A stretch of DNA of 64,000 nt from JAYFNU01 sp964622315. GTDB lineage: Bacteria > Bacillota > Clostridia > Oscillospirales > Ruminococcaceae. The notes under the pieces are model-generated. The model ran no database searches. It was not told the DNA's origin and worked only from the letters and a program-made list of their open reading frames with translations. A program made the translations under genes and the position numbers. The stretch is from NCBI GenBank assembly GCA_964622315.1, contig CAZUOY010000003.1, positions 1 to 64,000 on the forward strand. The letters are read 5' to 3'. Position 1 is the stretch's first letter, and each line of letters opens with the position of its first letter. Below, in pieces: positions 1-7,775 of the stretch.

Positions 1-59
1 TTCGAACTCCGGACACCCTGCTTAAAAGGCAGGTGCTCTGCCGACTGAGCTAATATCTC
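1..59 (-). tRNA. tRNA-Lys (anticodon TTT), 3' end cut by window edge
   Basis: Read on the minus strand, a 7-nt acceptor arm starts at 59, followed by TA, a D-stem (GCTC/GAGC), an anticodon stem CCTGC/GCAGG enclosing the loop CTTTTAA, then the variable region and the start of the T-arm (CGGAG TTCGAA). The anticodon is TTT, so it decodes lysine codons AAA/AAG. The T-stem 3' side, the acceptor 3' strand and the CCA end lie outside the window. Confidence 0.93.
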
Positions 60-151
60 ATATTAAAAAATGCTCAAAGAGCCTTACTATAATATCAAAA
101 ACGGCTAATGTTGTCAATAAGATTTTAATTAGGTTATGTGTAATTCTGAAT

Positions 152-191
152 GAAAAACAGTCCGTATCGGTGAGTGCCGAATACGGACTGT
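152..191 (-). terminator. intrinsic terminator of thrS
   Basis: On the minus strand ACAGTCCGTAT pairs with ATACGGACTGT around a short loop and runs into TTTTTCA. It lies about 20 bp past the thrS stop codon. Confidence 0.88.
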
Positions 192-212
192 TCAATTTTA
201 GTTCAGTTGCGT

Positions 213-2117
213 CTACAGCGCCTTACTTTCTATTTCGCTCAGCGCCTTTTTAAGAAAGTCGTCTATCGGCATTGCGCCGCCGTCGCCTTCCTTGCGAGAA
301 CGCACGGAAACTGATTTTTCAGTCGCCTCTTTATCACCAACAACGAGCATATACGGTATCTTCTGAAGCTGTGCTTCGCGGATTTTATAGCCCATCTTTT
401 CGTTGCGCTTGTCGGCTGTTACGCGTATGCCGGCGCCGCTCAAAAGCTTAACCACCTCGTCGGCATAGTCGTGATGGTTTTGTGAGATAGGTACGACCAT
501 CGCCTGAACGGGAGACAGCCAAAGCGGAAACGCGCCCGCGAAGTGCTCGGTAAGAATGCCTATAAAGCGCTCGATAGAGCCGAAGACCACGCGGTGTATC
601 ATCACGGGGCAGTGCTTAGCGCCGTCCTCACCGACATATTCAAGATTAAAGCGTCCGGGCAACTGATAATCAAGCTGAATTGTTCCGCACTGCCAGGTGC
701 GCTTTAGACTGTCGCTAATGTGGAAGTCAAGCTTCGGGCCATAGAATGCGCCATCGCCGGGATTAACGGTGTATTCCTTGCCAATGCTTGTTATTGCGTC
801 CGCAAGCGCCGCCGTCGCTATATCCCAATCCTCCGTGGAGCCTATGTGGTCATCGGGCATTGTGGAAAGCTCAATTTTATACTCAAGCCCAAAGAGAGAA
901 TAGACCTCGTCGAAAAGTCGGGCAATGCGTATAACCTCCTGCTTTATCTGCTCTTTGGTAAGGAGGATATGTGCGTCGTCCTGTGTAAAGCAGCGAACGC
1001 GGAACATTCCGTGCAACGCGCCCGAAAGCTCATGACGGTGTACAAGACCAAGCTCGCCGTAACGAAGCGGAAGGTCGCGGTAAGAGTGAGGCTCAAGGTC
1101 ATAGACAAGAATACTTCCCGGGCAGTTCATCGGTTTAATGGCGAAATCCTCGTCATCAATTACGGTAGTATACATATTGTCCTTATAGTGTTCCCAATGA
1201 CCGGAGGTCTCCCAAAGGGTGCGGCGCATAATCTGCGGCGTTGATATTTCAAGATAGTTCCACTTCTTGTGAACCTCGCGCCAATAGTCTATGAGGGTGT
1301 TCTTTAAAACCATACCGTTCGGTAAATAGAAGGGGAAGCCGGGAGCCTCGTCGCGGAAAGCGAAAAGGCCAAGCTCGCGTCCGAGCTTACGGTGGTCACG
1401 CTTCTTCGCTTCCTCAAGCATTTCGAGGTATTCCTTAAGCTGCGAGGATTTCGGGAAGGCTATGCCGTATACGCGCTGAAGCATCTTGTTCTTCGCGTCC
1501 GCGCGCCAATATGCGCCCGTTACGTTCAAGAGCTTTACAGCCGCAAGCCCACCCGTGCTCATAAGGTGAGGACCTGCGCAGAGGTCGCAGAAATCGCCCT
1601 GCTCGTAAAAGCTTATCGCCGCGCCCTCGGGCAACTCGCGGATAAGCTCCTCCTTATATTCATTGCCAGCCATCTTTTTAAGCGCCTCGTCACGAGGTAG
1701 TTCGAAACGCGAAATCGGCTCGTCAAGCTTAACTATACGGGCTATTTCCTCGTCTATTTTTTCCAGAATTTCGGGAGTCAGCACAGTGTCACAGTCTATG
1801 TCATAATAGAAACCGTTCTCTATAGCAGGACCAATCGTGAATTTCGTGTCGGGATAAAGATGCTTAACCGCCTCGGCGAGAACATGGCTGCCCGTGTGCC
1901 AAAAGGCGTGCTTTCCGCCCTCGCTGTCGAAGGTGAGTATCTCCACCTCACAGTCCCTTTCCACCGCGGTGCGAAGGTCGCAAAGCTCGCCGTCTATCTT
2001 GCACGCGCACGCCGCCTTGTATAGTCCCATGCCGATAGATTTCGCTATCTCCGCTACGCTTATGCCCTTTTCAAATTCCTTTACGTCACCCTTAAGTGAT
2101 ACTCTAACTGCGCTCAT
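213..2117 (-). CDS. thrS: threonyl-tRNA synthetase
   Basis: This enzyme charges tRNA-Thr with threonine in the cytoplasm. The 634-residue length is normal. An N-terminal TGS domain (about 1-65) is followed by the editing/SAD domain with HTGSHVLAEA near 74, then the class II catalytic core with the zinc-ligand motif MNCPGS, and an anticodon-binding domain at the C-terminus ending near VVGDKEA. The ATG at 2117 has a GGAGG-like site just upstream. The gene is alone behind a T-box leader and its own promoter, and ends at a terminator, so uncharged tRNA-Thr should control its expression. Confidence 0.97.
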   Translation of the reverse strand: MSAVRVSLKGDVKEFEKGISVAEIAKSIGMGLYKAACACKIDGELCDLRTAVERDCEVEILTFDSEGGKHAFWHTGSHVLAEAVKHLYPDTKFTIGPAIENGFYYDIDCDTVLTPEILEKIDEEIARIVKLDEPISRFELPRDEALKKMAGNEYKEELIRELPEGAAISFYEQGDFCDLCAGPHLMSTGGLAAVKLLNVTGAYWRADAKNKMLQRVYGIAFPKSSQLKEYLEMLEEAKKRDHRKLGRELGLFAFRDEAPGFPFYLPNGMVLKNTLIDYWREVHKKWNYLEISTPQIMRRTLWETSGHWEHYKDNMYTTVIDDEDFAIKPMNCPGSILVYDLEPHSYRDLPLRYGELGLVHRHELSGALHGMFRVRCFTQDDAHILLTKEQIKQEVIRIARLFDEVYSLFGLEYKIELSTMPDDHIGSTEDWDIATAALADAITSIGKEYTVNPGDGAFYGPKLDFHISDSLKRTWQCGTIQLDYQLPGRFNLEYVGEDGAKHCPVMIHRVVFGSIERFIGILTEHFAGAFPLWLSPVQAMVVPISQNHHDYADEVVKLLSGAGIRVTADKRNEKMGYKIREAQLQKIPYMLVVGDKEATEKSVSVRSRKEGDGGAMPIDDFLKKALSEIESKAL

Positions 2118-2180
2118 AATATATCCTCCGAGTATAAAATAATAATATTTTACAATGTGTAAAACGGGAAAAGGAAAAAT

Positions 2181-2406
2181 AAAAAAGCCTCATCCCTAAA
2201 ACGGGATGAAGCGAAAGCTCCACGGTTCCACCCGATTTGCGCAAACGCGCCCCTCGAAAGCGGGTGTAACGTCCCGCGAAAACGGCGCCGTTTTGCGGCG
2301 CGCTCGAACAGCGGTGCGTTTCCGTTAGGCGGTATGTCCTTTACAGCATTCGGACACTCTCTTTACCGTTACGCGGGCGTTTGTCTGTCGTCAACGCTTT
2401 AATTTA
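2181..2406 (-). promoter_or_regulatory. T-box leader of thrS (tRNA-Thr sensing)
   Basis: The minus strand carries the hallmark T-box antiterminator core GGGTGGAACCGTG (complement of about 2221-2233). It is followed by a terminator hairpin (TTCATCCCG/GGGATGAGGC, 2187-2212) and a T-run at 2181-2186. Upstream, AGAGAGTGTCC and the AAAGGAC arm fit Stem I. The best candidate specifier is ACC (Thr), complement of 2313-2315, in the context ACGCACCGCTG. Uncharged tRNA-Thr would stabilise the antiterminator and allow thrS transcription. The T-box class is certain; the exact specifier is inferred. Confidence 0.9.
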
Positions 2407-2413
2407 TGTTTGA

Positions 2414-2443
2414 TTTATAGCACATTACTCTCCACTTTGTCAA
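2414..2443 (-). promoter_or_regulatory. thrS promoter
   Basis: Minus strand TTGACA (2438-2443), an 18-bp spacer and TATAAA (2414-2419) preceded by TGC, an extended -10. It places the start of transcription near 2406, at the head of the T-box. Confidence 0.75.
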
Positions 2444-2470
2444 GCGAAAGGGGAGTCCCCTATTTTGGTA

Positions 2471-2500
2471 TTGACAAAGCTGTTACAAAACCTTTACAAT
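2471..2500 (+). promoter_or_regulatory. rny promoter
   Basis: Plus strand TTGACA (2471-2476), an 18-bp spacer and TACAAT (2495-2500). It is divergent from the thrS promoter, with the two -35 boxes about 28 bp apart. Confidence 0.65.
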
Positions 2501-2588
2501 ATATAAGGATATTTATTACAAGGCGTATTATTATTTTGCCTTGTTTTAACCATACCAAACTAAACAAATCAGGAAGGACCATAAAACA

Positions 2589-4142
2589 ATGGGCGCAGTA
2601 CTCTATGTTGTTTTAGCGGTTGTCGCAGCGCTTATAGTCGGCGCGGCGAGTTTTTATGGAGGAGTTCTATATCGCAAAAAGGTTGCCGAAGCAAGAATAG
2701 GCTCGGCCGAGGATGAAGCTAAGAGAATAGTAAACGACGCTATAAAATCCGCTGAACAAAAGCGAAAGGAAGTTGTGCTTGAAGCAAAGGATGAAATCTT
2801 CAAAATGCGCAACGAATCCGACCGAGAGCTTCGCGAGAGAAGAAACGAGGTTCAACGTCAGGAAAACCGCATAATTCAAAAAGAAGAAAACTTAGACAAA
2901 AAGATTACCCAGTTTGAAGCAGACGAGGCAAAACAACAAAAACGCGTATCCGAGCTTAATAAAAAGCTTGAGGAGGTCGAAACCGTAAAAAAGAGCCAGT
3001 TCGAGATGCTTGAGAGAATCTCGAAATTCTCGGCGGAACAGGCGAAGGAGCTTCTTCTCGCCCAACTCGACAGCGAGCTTTCCCACGAGAAGGCGGTGCG
3101 CATAAACTATTACGAGCAGCAGCTTAAGGACGATTCCGATTCAATGGCCCGCGACATTCTCGGGCTTGCGATTTCCCGTTGCGCTACCGACTTTACCTCG
3201 GAAGCGACCGTCTCGGTCGTGGCGCTTCCCAACGACGAAATGAAGGGTCGGATAATCGGGCGAGAGGGCAGAAACATAAGAGCTCTTGAAACCGCAACGG
3301 GCGTTGACCTCATTATTGACGACACACCCGAGGCGATTACTGTCTCCTCCTTTGACCCCATAAGACGCGAAGTTGCGCGTCTTGCGCTTGAAAAGCTTAT
3401 CTTTGACGGGCGCATACACCCCGCGCGCATAGAGGAAATGGTCGATAAGGCACAGCGCGAGGTTGACCAGAGAATCAAAAAAGAGGGCGAAAGGGTTGTC
3501 CTCGAAATCGGCGTTCACGGCATACACCCCGAGCTTGTTAAGCTTCTCGGACGCCTTTGCTACCGCACAAGCTATGGACAAAACGTTCTTCAGCATAGCG
3601 TAGAGGTATCTTTGCTTGCGGGAATGATAGCCTCAGAAATAGGTCTTGACCCGACGCTTGCGCGCCGCGCGGGACTTCTTCACGACATTGGCAAGGCGCT
3701 TGACCACGAGATGGAGGGAACCCACGTTCAGCTCGGTCTTGAAGTGGCGCGGCGCTATAAGGAAAGCCCCGAAATCTGCCACGCAATTGAAGCGCACCAC
3801 GGCGACGTAGAGGCACATTCCACACTGGTTTATATCATTATGGCGGCGGACGCAATATCAGCGGCGCGTCCGGGTGCGAGAAGCGAAAATCTCGACAACT
3901 ATATCAAGCGTCTTGAAAAGCTTGAGGAGATAGCGAACAGCTTCGACGGCGTCGAGCGTTCCTTCGCCATTCAAGCCGGACGCGAGGTCAGAATTATGGT
4001 TAAGCCCGATATTATCGACGACGATAAGCTTACGATTGTCGCTCACGACATAGTAACGCAGATTGAAAACGAGCTTAATTACCCGGGTCAGATTAAGGTA
4101 AATGTAATTCGCGAGAGCCGAGCAATCGACTACGCGAAGTAA
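2589..4142 (+). CDS. rny: ribonuclease Y
   Basis: RNase Y is a membrane-anchored endoribonuclease that starts mRNA decay in Firmicutes. The 517-residue protein has one N-terminal transmembrane helix (about 3-25), a long charged coiled coil (about 35-190), a KH domain with GRIIGREGRNIRALE near 220 and an HD domain with LLHDIGKALDHE near 365. AGGAAGG lies 11 bp before the ATG. The gene is monocistronic, with a consensus promoter upstream and a strong terminator right after the stop. Confidence 0.97.
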   Translation: MGAVLYVVLAVVAALIVGAASFYGGVLYRKKVAEARIGSAEDEAKRIVNDAIKSAEQKRKEVVLEAKDEIFKMRNESDRELRERRNEVQRQENRIIQKEENLDKKITQFEADEAKQQKRVSELNKKLEEVETVKKSQFEMLERISKFSAEQAKELLLAQLDSELSHEKAVRINYYEQQLKDDSDSMARDILGLAISRCATDFTSEATVSVVALPNDEMKGRIIGREGRNIRALETATGVDLIIDDTPEAITVSSFDPIRREVARLALEKLIFDGRIHPARIEEMVDKAQREVDQRIKKEGERVVLEIGVHGIHPELVKLLGRLCYRTSYGQNVLQHSVEVSLLAGMIASEIGLDPTLARRAGLLHDIGKALDHEMEGTHVQLGLEVARRYKESPEICHAIEAHHGDVEAHSTLVYIIMAADAISAARPGARSENLDNYIKRLEKLEEIANSFDGVERSFAIQAGREVRIMVKPDIIDDDKLTIVAHDIVTQIENELNYPGQIKVNVIRESRAIDYAK

Positions 4143-4160
4143 AACGGCAAAGCGACTTGT

Positions 4161-4198
4161 TCCGTCATCCTGCGCTTCGCGGGATGACGGAATTTTTG
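4161..4198 (+). terminator. intrinsic terminator of rny
   Basis: TTCCGTCATCC pairs perfectly with GGATGACGGAA around a GC-rich loop and is followed by TTTTT. It starts 18 bp after the rny stop codon. Confidence 0.9.
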
Positions 4199-4211
4199 CA
4201 GGACAGGTATA

Positions 4212-5618
4212 ATGAATTCATTTGTAAACACATTTTTTAATTCAAAGAGGATTCTTAAGGACTTTGAGCCGTGCGGTGAGCGTCCGAGTGACAGGGATAT
4301 GCTTCGGCGTACCCTTCAAGTGGCGTGGCCGTCTATGCTGGAGTCTTTTCTTATTGCTGTAGTCGGGGTTATTGATACCCTTATGGTAAGCCAGCTTGGC
4401 GATTATGCTATAGCCGCCGTGGGGCTTACAATCCAGCCTAAAATGCTGGGGCTTGCGGTGTTCTTTGCGCTTTCGGCGGCTGTTTCCGCTCTGGTTGCGC
4501 GAAGAAAGGGCGAGGGCGACAGAGAAAGCGCCGTAAGGGTACTGAAGATGTCGCTTGTGGTAACGGCGGTGCTTACGGCGGTTGTAACCTTTGTTAGCGT
4601 CTACTTTGCAGACGAGATAGTGCATCTTGTCGGCTCAGAGCCCGAAACCCACGAATACGCCGTAGAGTACACACGTATAATTATGGGCGGTATCGTTTTT
4701 AATGTTTTCTCAATGGTTATAAACGCCGCGCAAAGAGGAACAGGCAACACGAAGATAGCTATGCGTACAAACCTTACAAGCAACCTTGTAAACGTAGTTT
4801 TCAACTATCTTCTTATCGGCGGCAAGCTGGGCTTTCCGGCGCTTGGCGTGAGAGGCGCGGCTATAGCGACGGTAATCGGTACAATAGTGGCGTTCTGTAT
4901 GTCGGTAGCGTCAATACTCCACCGCGACGGCTATATCTTTATAGGGTTAAAAACAGATAGAATCTACGAGGCGCGTTCGGCTAAGTCGCTGGTTTCCATT
5001 GGCTCAAGCACCTTTCTTGAACAGCTTTTCCTTCGCTTCGGCTTCCTTGTTTTTGCCGTCATTATTGCGAATCTCGGCATGACCGCCTTCTCCACCCACC
5101 AAATAGGAATGAATATGATGACGATTTCCTTTGCCTTCGGCGACGGTCTTTCCGTGGCGTCTGTGGCGCTCGTCGGGTATTCCCTCGGAGAAAAGCGCCC
5201 GGATATGGCGCAGATATACGGCTCATACTGCCAGCGGTGCGGCGTAATATGCTCCTCGGTGCTTAGTTTAATCTTTATCTTTTTAGGCAAACAGATATTT
5301 ATGCTATTTTCAGATACGCCGCAGATTATCGAGGACGGCGCGCTAATTATGAAGATTCTTACCGTTATCGTCTTCTTTCAGATTTCTCAGGTCATCTATT
5401 CAGGCTGTCTTCGCGGAAGCGGCGACGCGAAATTTACCGCACTTGTCTCCTTCCTCAATATCGGTATACTTCGCCCCGCCATCGCGTTTATCATCTGTAA
5501 TATCCTTAACTTAGGTCTTGTCGGCGCGTGGGCAGGCATAGCGGTTGACCAGCTTGTTCGGCTTATTATGACCTCAGTTCGTTTCAAACGCGGCAAATGG
5601 ATGAAGCTTAAGATATAG
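4212..5618 (+). CDS. MATE family multidrug/Na+ antiporter
   Basis: A 468-residue polytopic membrane protein whose size and 12 hydrophobic segments fit the MATE (NorM/DinF-like) exporters, which expel cationic drugs or metabolites using Na+ or H+ gradients. The family pattern is visible in the first helix (AWPSMLESFLIAVVGVIDTLMV), in the RGTGNTKIAM loop after helix 5 and in the repeated CLRGSGDAKF in the second half. It begins immediately after the rny terminator with a GGACAGG ribosome site 5 bp before ATG; no promoter of its own was convincing. The substrate cannot be predicted. Confidence 0.88.
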   Translation: MNSFVNTFFNSKRILKDFEPCGERPSDRDMLRRTLQVAWPSMLESFLIAVVGVIDTLMVSQLGDYAIAAVGLTIQPKMLGLAVFFALSAAVSALVARRKGEGDRESAVRVLKMSLVVTAVLTAVVTFVSVYFADEIVHLVGSEPETHEYAVEYTRIIMGGIVFNVFSMVINAAQRGTGNTKIAMRTNLTSNLVNVVFNYLLIGGKLGFPALGVRGAAIATVIGTIVAFCMSVASILHRDGYIFIGLKTDRIYEARSAKSLVSIGSSTFLEQLFLRFGFLVFAVIIANLGMTAFSTHQIGMNMMTISFAFGDGLSVASVALVGYSLGEKRPDMAQIYGSYCQRCGVICSSVLSLIFIFLGKQIFMLFSDTPQIIEDGALIMKILTVIVFFQISQVIYSGCLRGSGDAKFTALVSFLNIGILRPAIAFIICNILNLGLVGAWAGIAVDQLVRLIMTSVRFKRGKWMKLKI

Positions 5619-5624
5619 CTTTTC

Positions 5625-5653
5625 TTGACACAGCGGGCTATAATATGTAATAT
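5625..5653 (+). promoter_or_regulatory. promoter of the asp23-fakA-recG-dacF run
   Basis: TTGACA (5625-5630), a 17-bp spacer and TAATAT (5648-5653), just after the MATE gene stop. A nearer TATAAT at 5639 has only an 8-bp spacer and is not used in this reading. Confidence 0.55.
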
Positions 5654-5714
5654 AAGTATGATTTAATTTATATATTAAATATGAACGGCAATCAATTCAG
5701 AAAGGAAAGTCGTT

Positions 5715-6068
5715 ATGATAAAAATCGCCACCCCAATGGGTAAAGTTACGCTGACAAACGATTATTTCGCGTCGCTCGTCGGTAACCTCACTTCCGACTG
5801 CTACGGAGTGAAGGGTATGGCAACGAGCGGACCTGCGGACGGAATTAGAGCGCTTTTTTTCGGAAGGAATCTTCCCGAACGCGGAGTTAAGGTTTTCGAG
5901 CAGGAAAAAAAGCTTTACATCGAGCTTCACATTAAGGTCGTTTACGGAGTAAATATCTCCGCTATTGTTGATAGCATAGCGCATAAGGTGAAGTATGCCG
6001 TAGAGGAAGCGACAGGTCTTACCGTTGGTACGGTAAACGTGTTCGTTGACGAGATGGCGGCGGAATAA
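5715..6068 (+). CDS. Asp23/Gls24 family envelope stress protein
   Basis: A 117-residue soluble protein of the Asp23/Gls24 (DUF322) family. The family signature is visible in the segment LYIELHIKVVYGVNISAIV, with the C-terminal half V-x-E-x-TGLTVGTVNVFVDEM. In Firmicutes small members of this type sit just before the DhaL-domain fatty acid kinase gene, as here (21-bp gap to fakA). Their molecular role is not settled, with proposals around membrane/cell-wall homeostasis. The AGAAAGGA site precedes the ATG. Family assignment is strong, function weak. Confidence 0.88.
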   Translation: MIKIATPMGKVTLTNDYFASLVGNLTSDCYGVKGMATSGPADGIRALFFGRNLPERGVKVFEQEKKLYIELHIKVVYGVNISAIVDSIAHKVKYAVEEATGLTVGTVNVFVDEMAAE

Positions 6069-6089
6069 CAAGCGGAGGAATTAAAAGAT

Positions 6090-7769
6090 ATGATAAGCGG
6101 AGCACAGTTACGCGACGCCATTATTTCCGGCGCCAACAATATAATTAACTTAAAAAGCTCGGTTGACGAGCTTAATGTATTTCCCGTTCCCGACGGTGAC
6201 ACTGGCACAAATATGTCTATGACCATCGGCTCGGCTATTCCCGAGCTTCAAAACCTTCCCGACAGCTGCTCGGTCGAACAGGCTTCTCAGGTCGCCGCGT
6301 CGGCGTTGCTTCGCGGCGCACGCGGAAATTCAGGCGTTATCCTCTCCCTTCTTTTCAGAGGCTTCTCACGCGCCCTTCAGGGCAAAAACGAGGCTTCAAG
6401 TGAGGATTTATACTTTTCTCTTTGTAAGGGCGTAGAAGCGGCATACAAGGCGGTTATGAAGCCTACCGAGGGGACGATACTTACGGTCGCGCGTGAGGCG
6501 AGCGAAAAGGCGGCTATCGTTTATGAAACGATTGAACCCGTAAAGCTTTGGGAGGTTATTGTGGAGCAGAGCAAGGAAACCCTGCTTCGCACACCCGAAA
6601 TGCTTCCCGTACTTAAAAAGGCGGGCGTGGTTGATTCCGGCGGACAGGGACTTGTGTTTATCTTCGAGGGTATGCTCACATTCTTTAAAACAGGCAAGAT
6701 AGTAAAGAGTGACGACGAACCGAAGAAAAAGTCGAAAACCTCTGCTCCGAAGTTCGACAGGGGCGCATATTCGGACGACACCGAGTTTGATGCGGTTAAC
6801 CATTACTGCACCGAGTTTATCGTTCTTAAGGACAAAAATGCTGATTACAAGCGTCTTCGCGCTTATCTTGAGTCTATTGGCGTAAGCGTCGTTGCGGTAG
6901 AAGACGAGGAGATTATCAAGTGCCACGTACATACCAAAGACCCGGGCAAGGCGCTCAGCGAGGCGGTGACTCACGGACAGCTTACAAAGCTGAAAATAGA
7001 GAATATGCTCGTTCAGAATGACACGCTCAAAAAGGAGCGCGCCGCCGCGGAAAAGGAAGCAAAGAGCGATAAAACCGCCGAGTTTCCTTATGTAGCGCCT
7101 GACGAGAGCGTTGAGTTCGGCTTTGTGTCGGTTTGCACCGGCGAAGGAATAAAGCAGCTCTTTATCGACCTTGGAGTTAATCAGGTCGTAAGCGGCGGGC
7201 AGACAATGAACCCCTCAACCGATGACATATTGGGTGCGATTCAAGCGACGGCGGCGAAGAATGTGCTGGTTCTCGCTAACAATAAGAATATAATTATGGC
7301 GGCGGAGCAAGCTTGCAAGCTCGCCGACCGTAAGGCGGTTGTGCTTATGGCGCGCACCATTCCGCAGGGCGTTTCCGCTATGATAGCCTTTGACCCCGAC
7401 GCTTCGCTTGAGGATAACCTTATAGCTATGAATGCGGCGGCTGAAAGGGTAACAACCGGACAGATAACCTTTGCCGCGCGCGACAGCGATTTTGACGGGC
7501 ACGACATAAAAGAGGGCGAAATCCTTGCTATCTCCAACGGTAAGCTTCTTTTCACCGAAAAGGAGGTTTCAAAGTCTGCCATAAAGCTTGCTCGAAAGAT
7601 AATTACGAAATCAACCGAGTTTGTAACGGTTATCTACGGTGAGGACATCTCCGAGGCTGAGGCGGAGGAGGTCGGCGACGCTATAAAGAAAACCCTTTCC
7701 CCGAACGCGGAGCTTACCCTTGTAAACGGCGGACAGCCCGTTTATTATTACTACATCTCAGCAGAATAA
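6090..7769 (+). CDS. fakA: DhaL-domain fatty acid kinase subunit A (FakA/YloV)
   Basis: FakA phosphorylates fatty acids held by a FakB (DegV-family) carrier so that exogenous fatty acids can enter phospholipid synthesis. The N-terminal DhaL kinase domain (about 1-200) carries the Mg-ATP motif NVFPVPDGDTGTNM and GARGNSGVILS. A middle linker and a C-terminal EDD/DegV-like region with ICHVHTKDPG-like and LANNKNI segments follow. The 559-residue length is typical. GGAGG precedes the ATG by 12 bp. No fakB is present in the window. It lies in one run with asp23 and recG. Confidence 0.92.
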   Translation: MISGAQLRDAIISGANNIINLKSSVDELNVFPVPDGDTGTNMSMTIGSAIPELQNLPDSCSVEQASQVAASALLRGARGNSGVILSLLFRGFSRALQGKNEASSEDLYFSLCKGVEAAYKAVMKPTEGTILTVAREASEKAAIVYETIEPVKLWEVIVEQSKETLLRTPEMLPVLKKAGVVDSGGQGLVFIFEGMLTFFKTGKIVKSDDEPKKKSKTSAPKFDRGAYSDDTEFDAVNHYCTEFIVLKDKNADYKRLRAYLESIGVSVVAVEDEEIIKCHVHTKDPGKALSEAVTHGQLTKLKIENMLVQNDTLKKERAAAEKEAKSDKTAEFPYVAPDESVEFGFVSVCTGEGIKQLFIDLGVNQVVSGGQTMNPSTDDILGAIQATAAKNVLVLANNKNIIMAAEQACKLADRKAVVLMARTIPQGVSAMIAFDPDASLEDNLIAMNAAAERVTTGQITFAARDSDFDGHDIKEGEILAISNGKLLFTEKEVSKSAIKLARKIITKSTEFVTVIYGEDISEAEAEEVGDAIKKTLSPNAELTLVNGGQPVYYYYISAE

Positions 7770-7775
7770 AGACCT

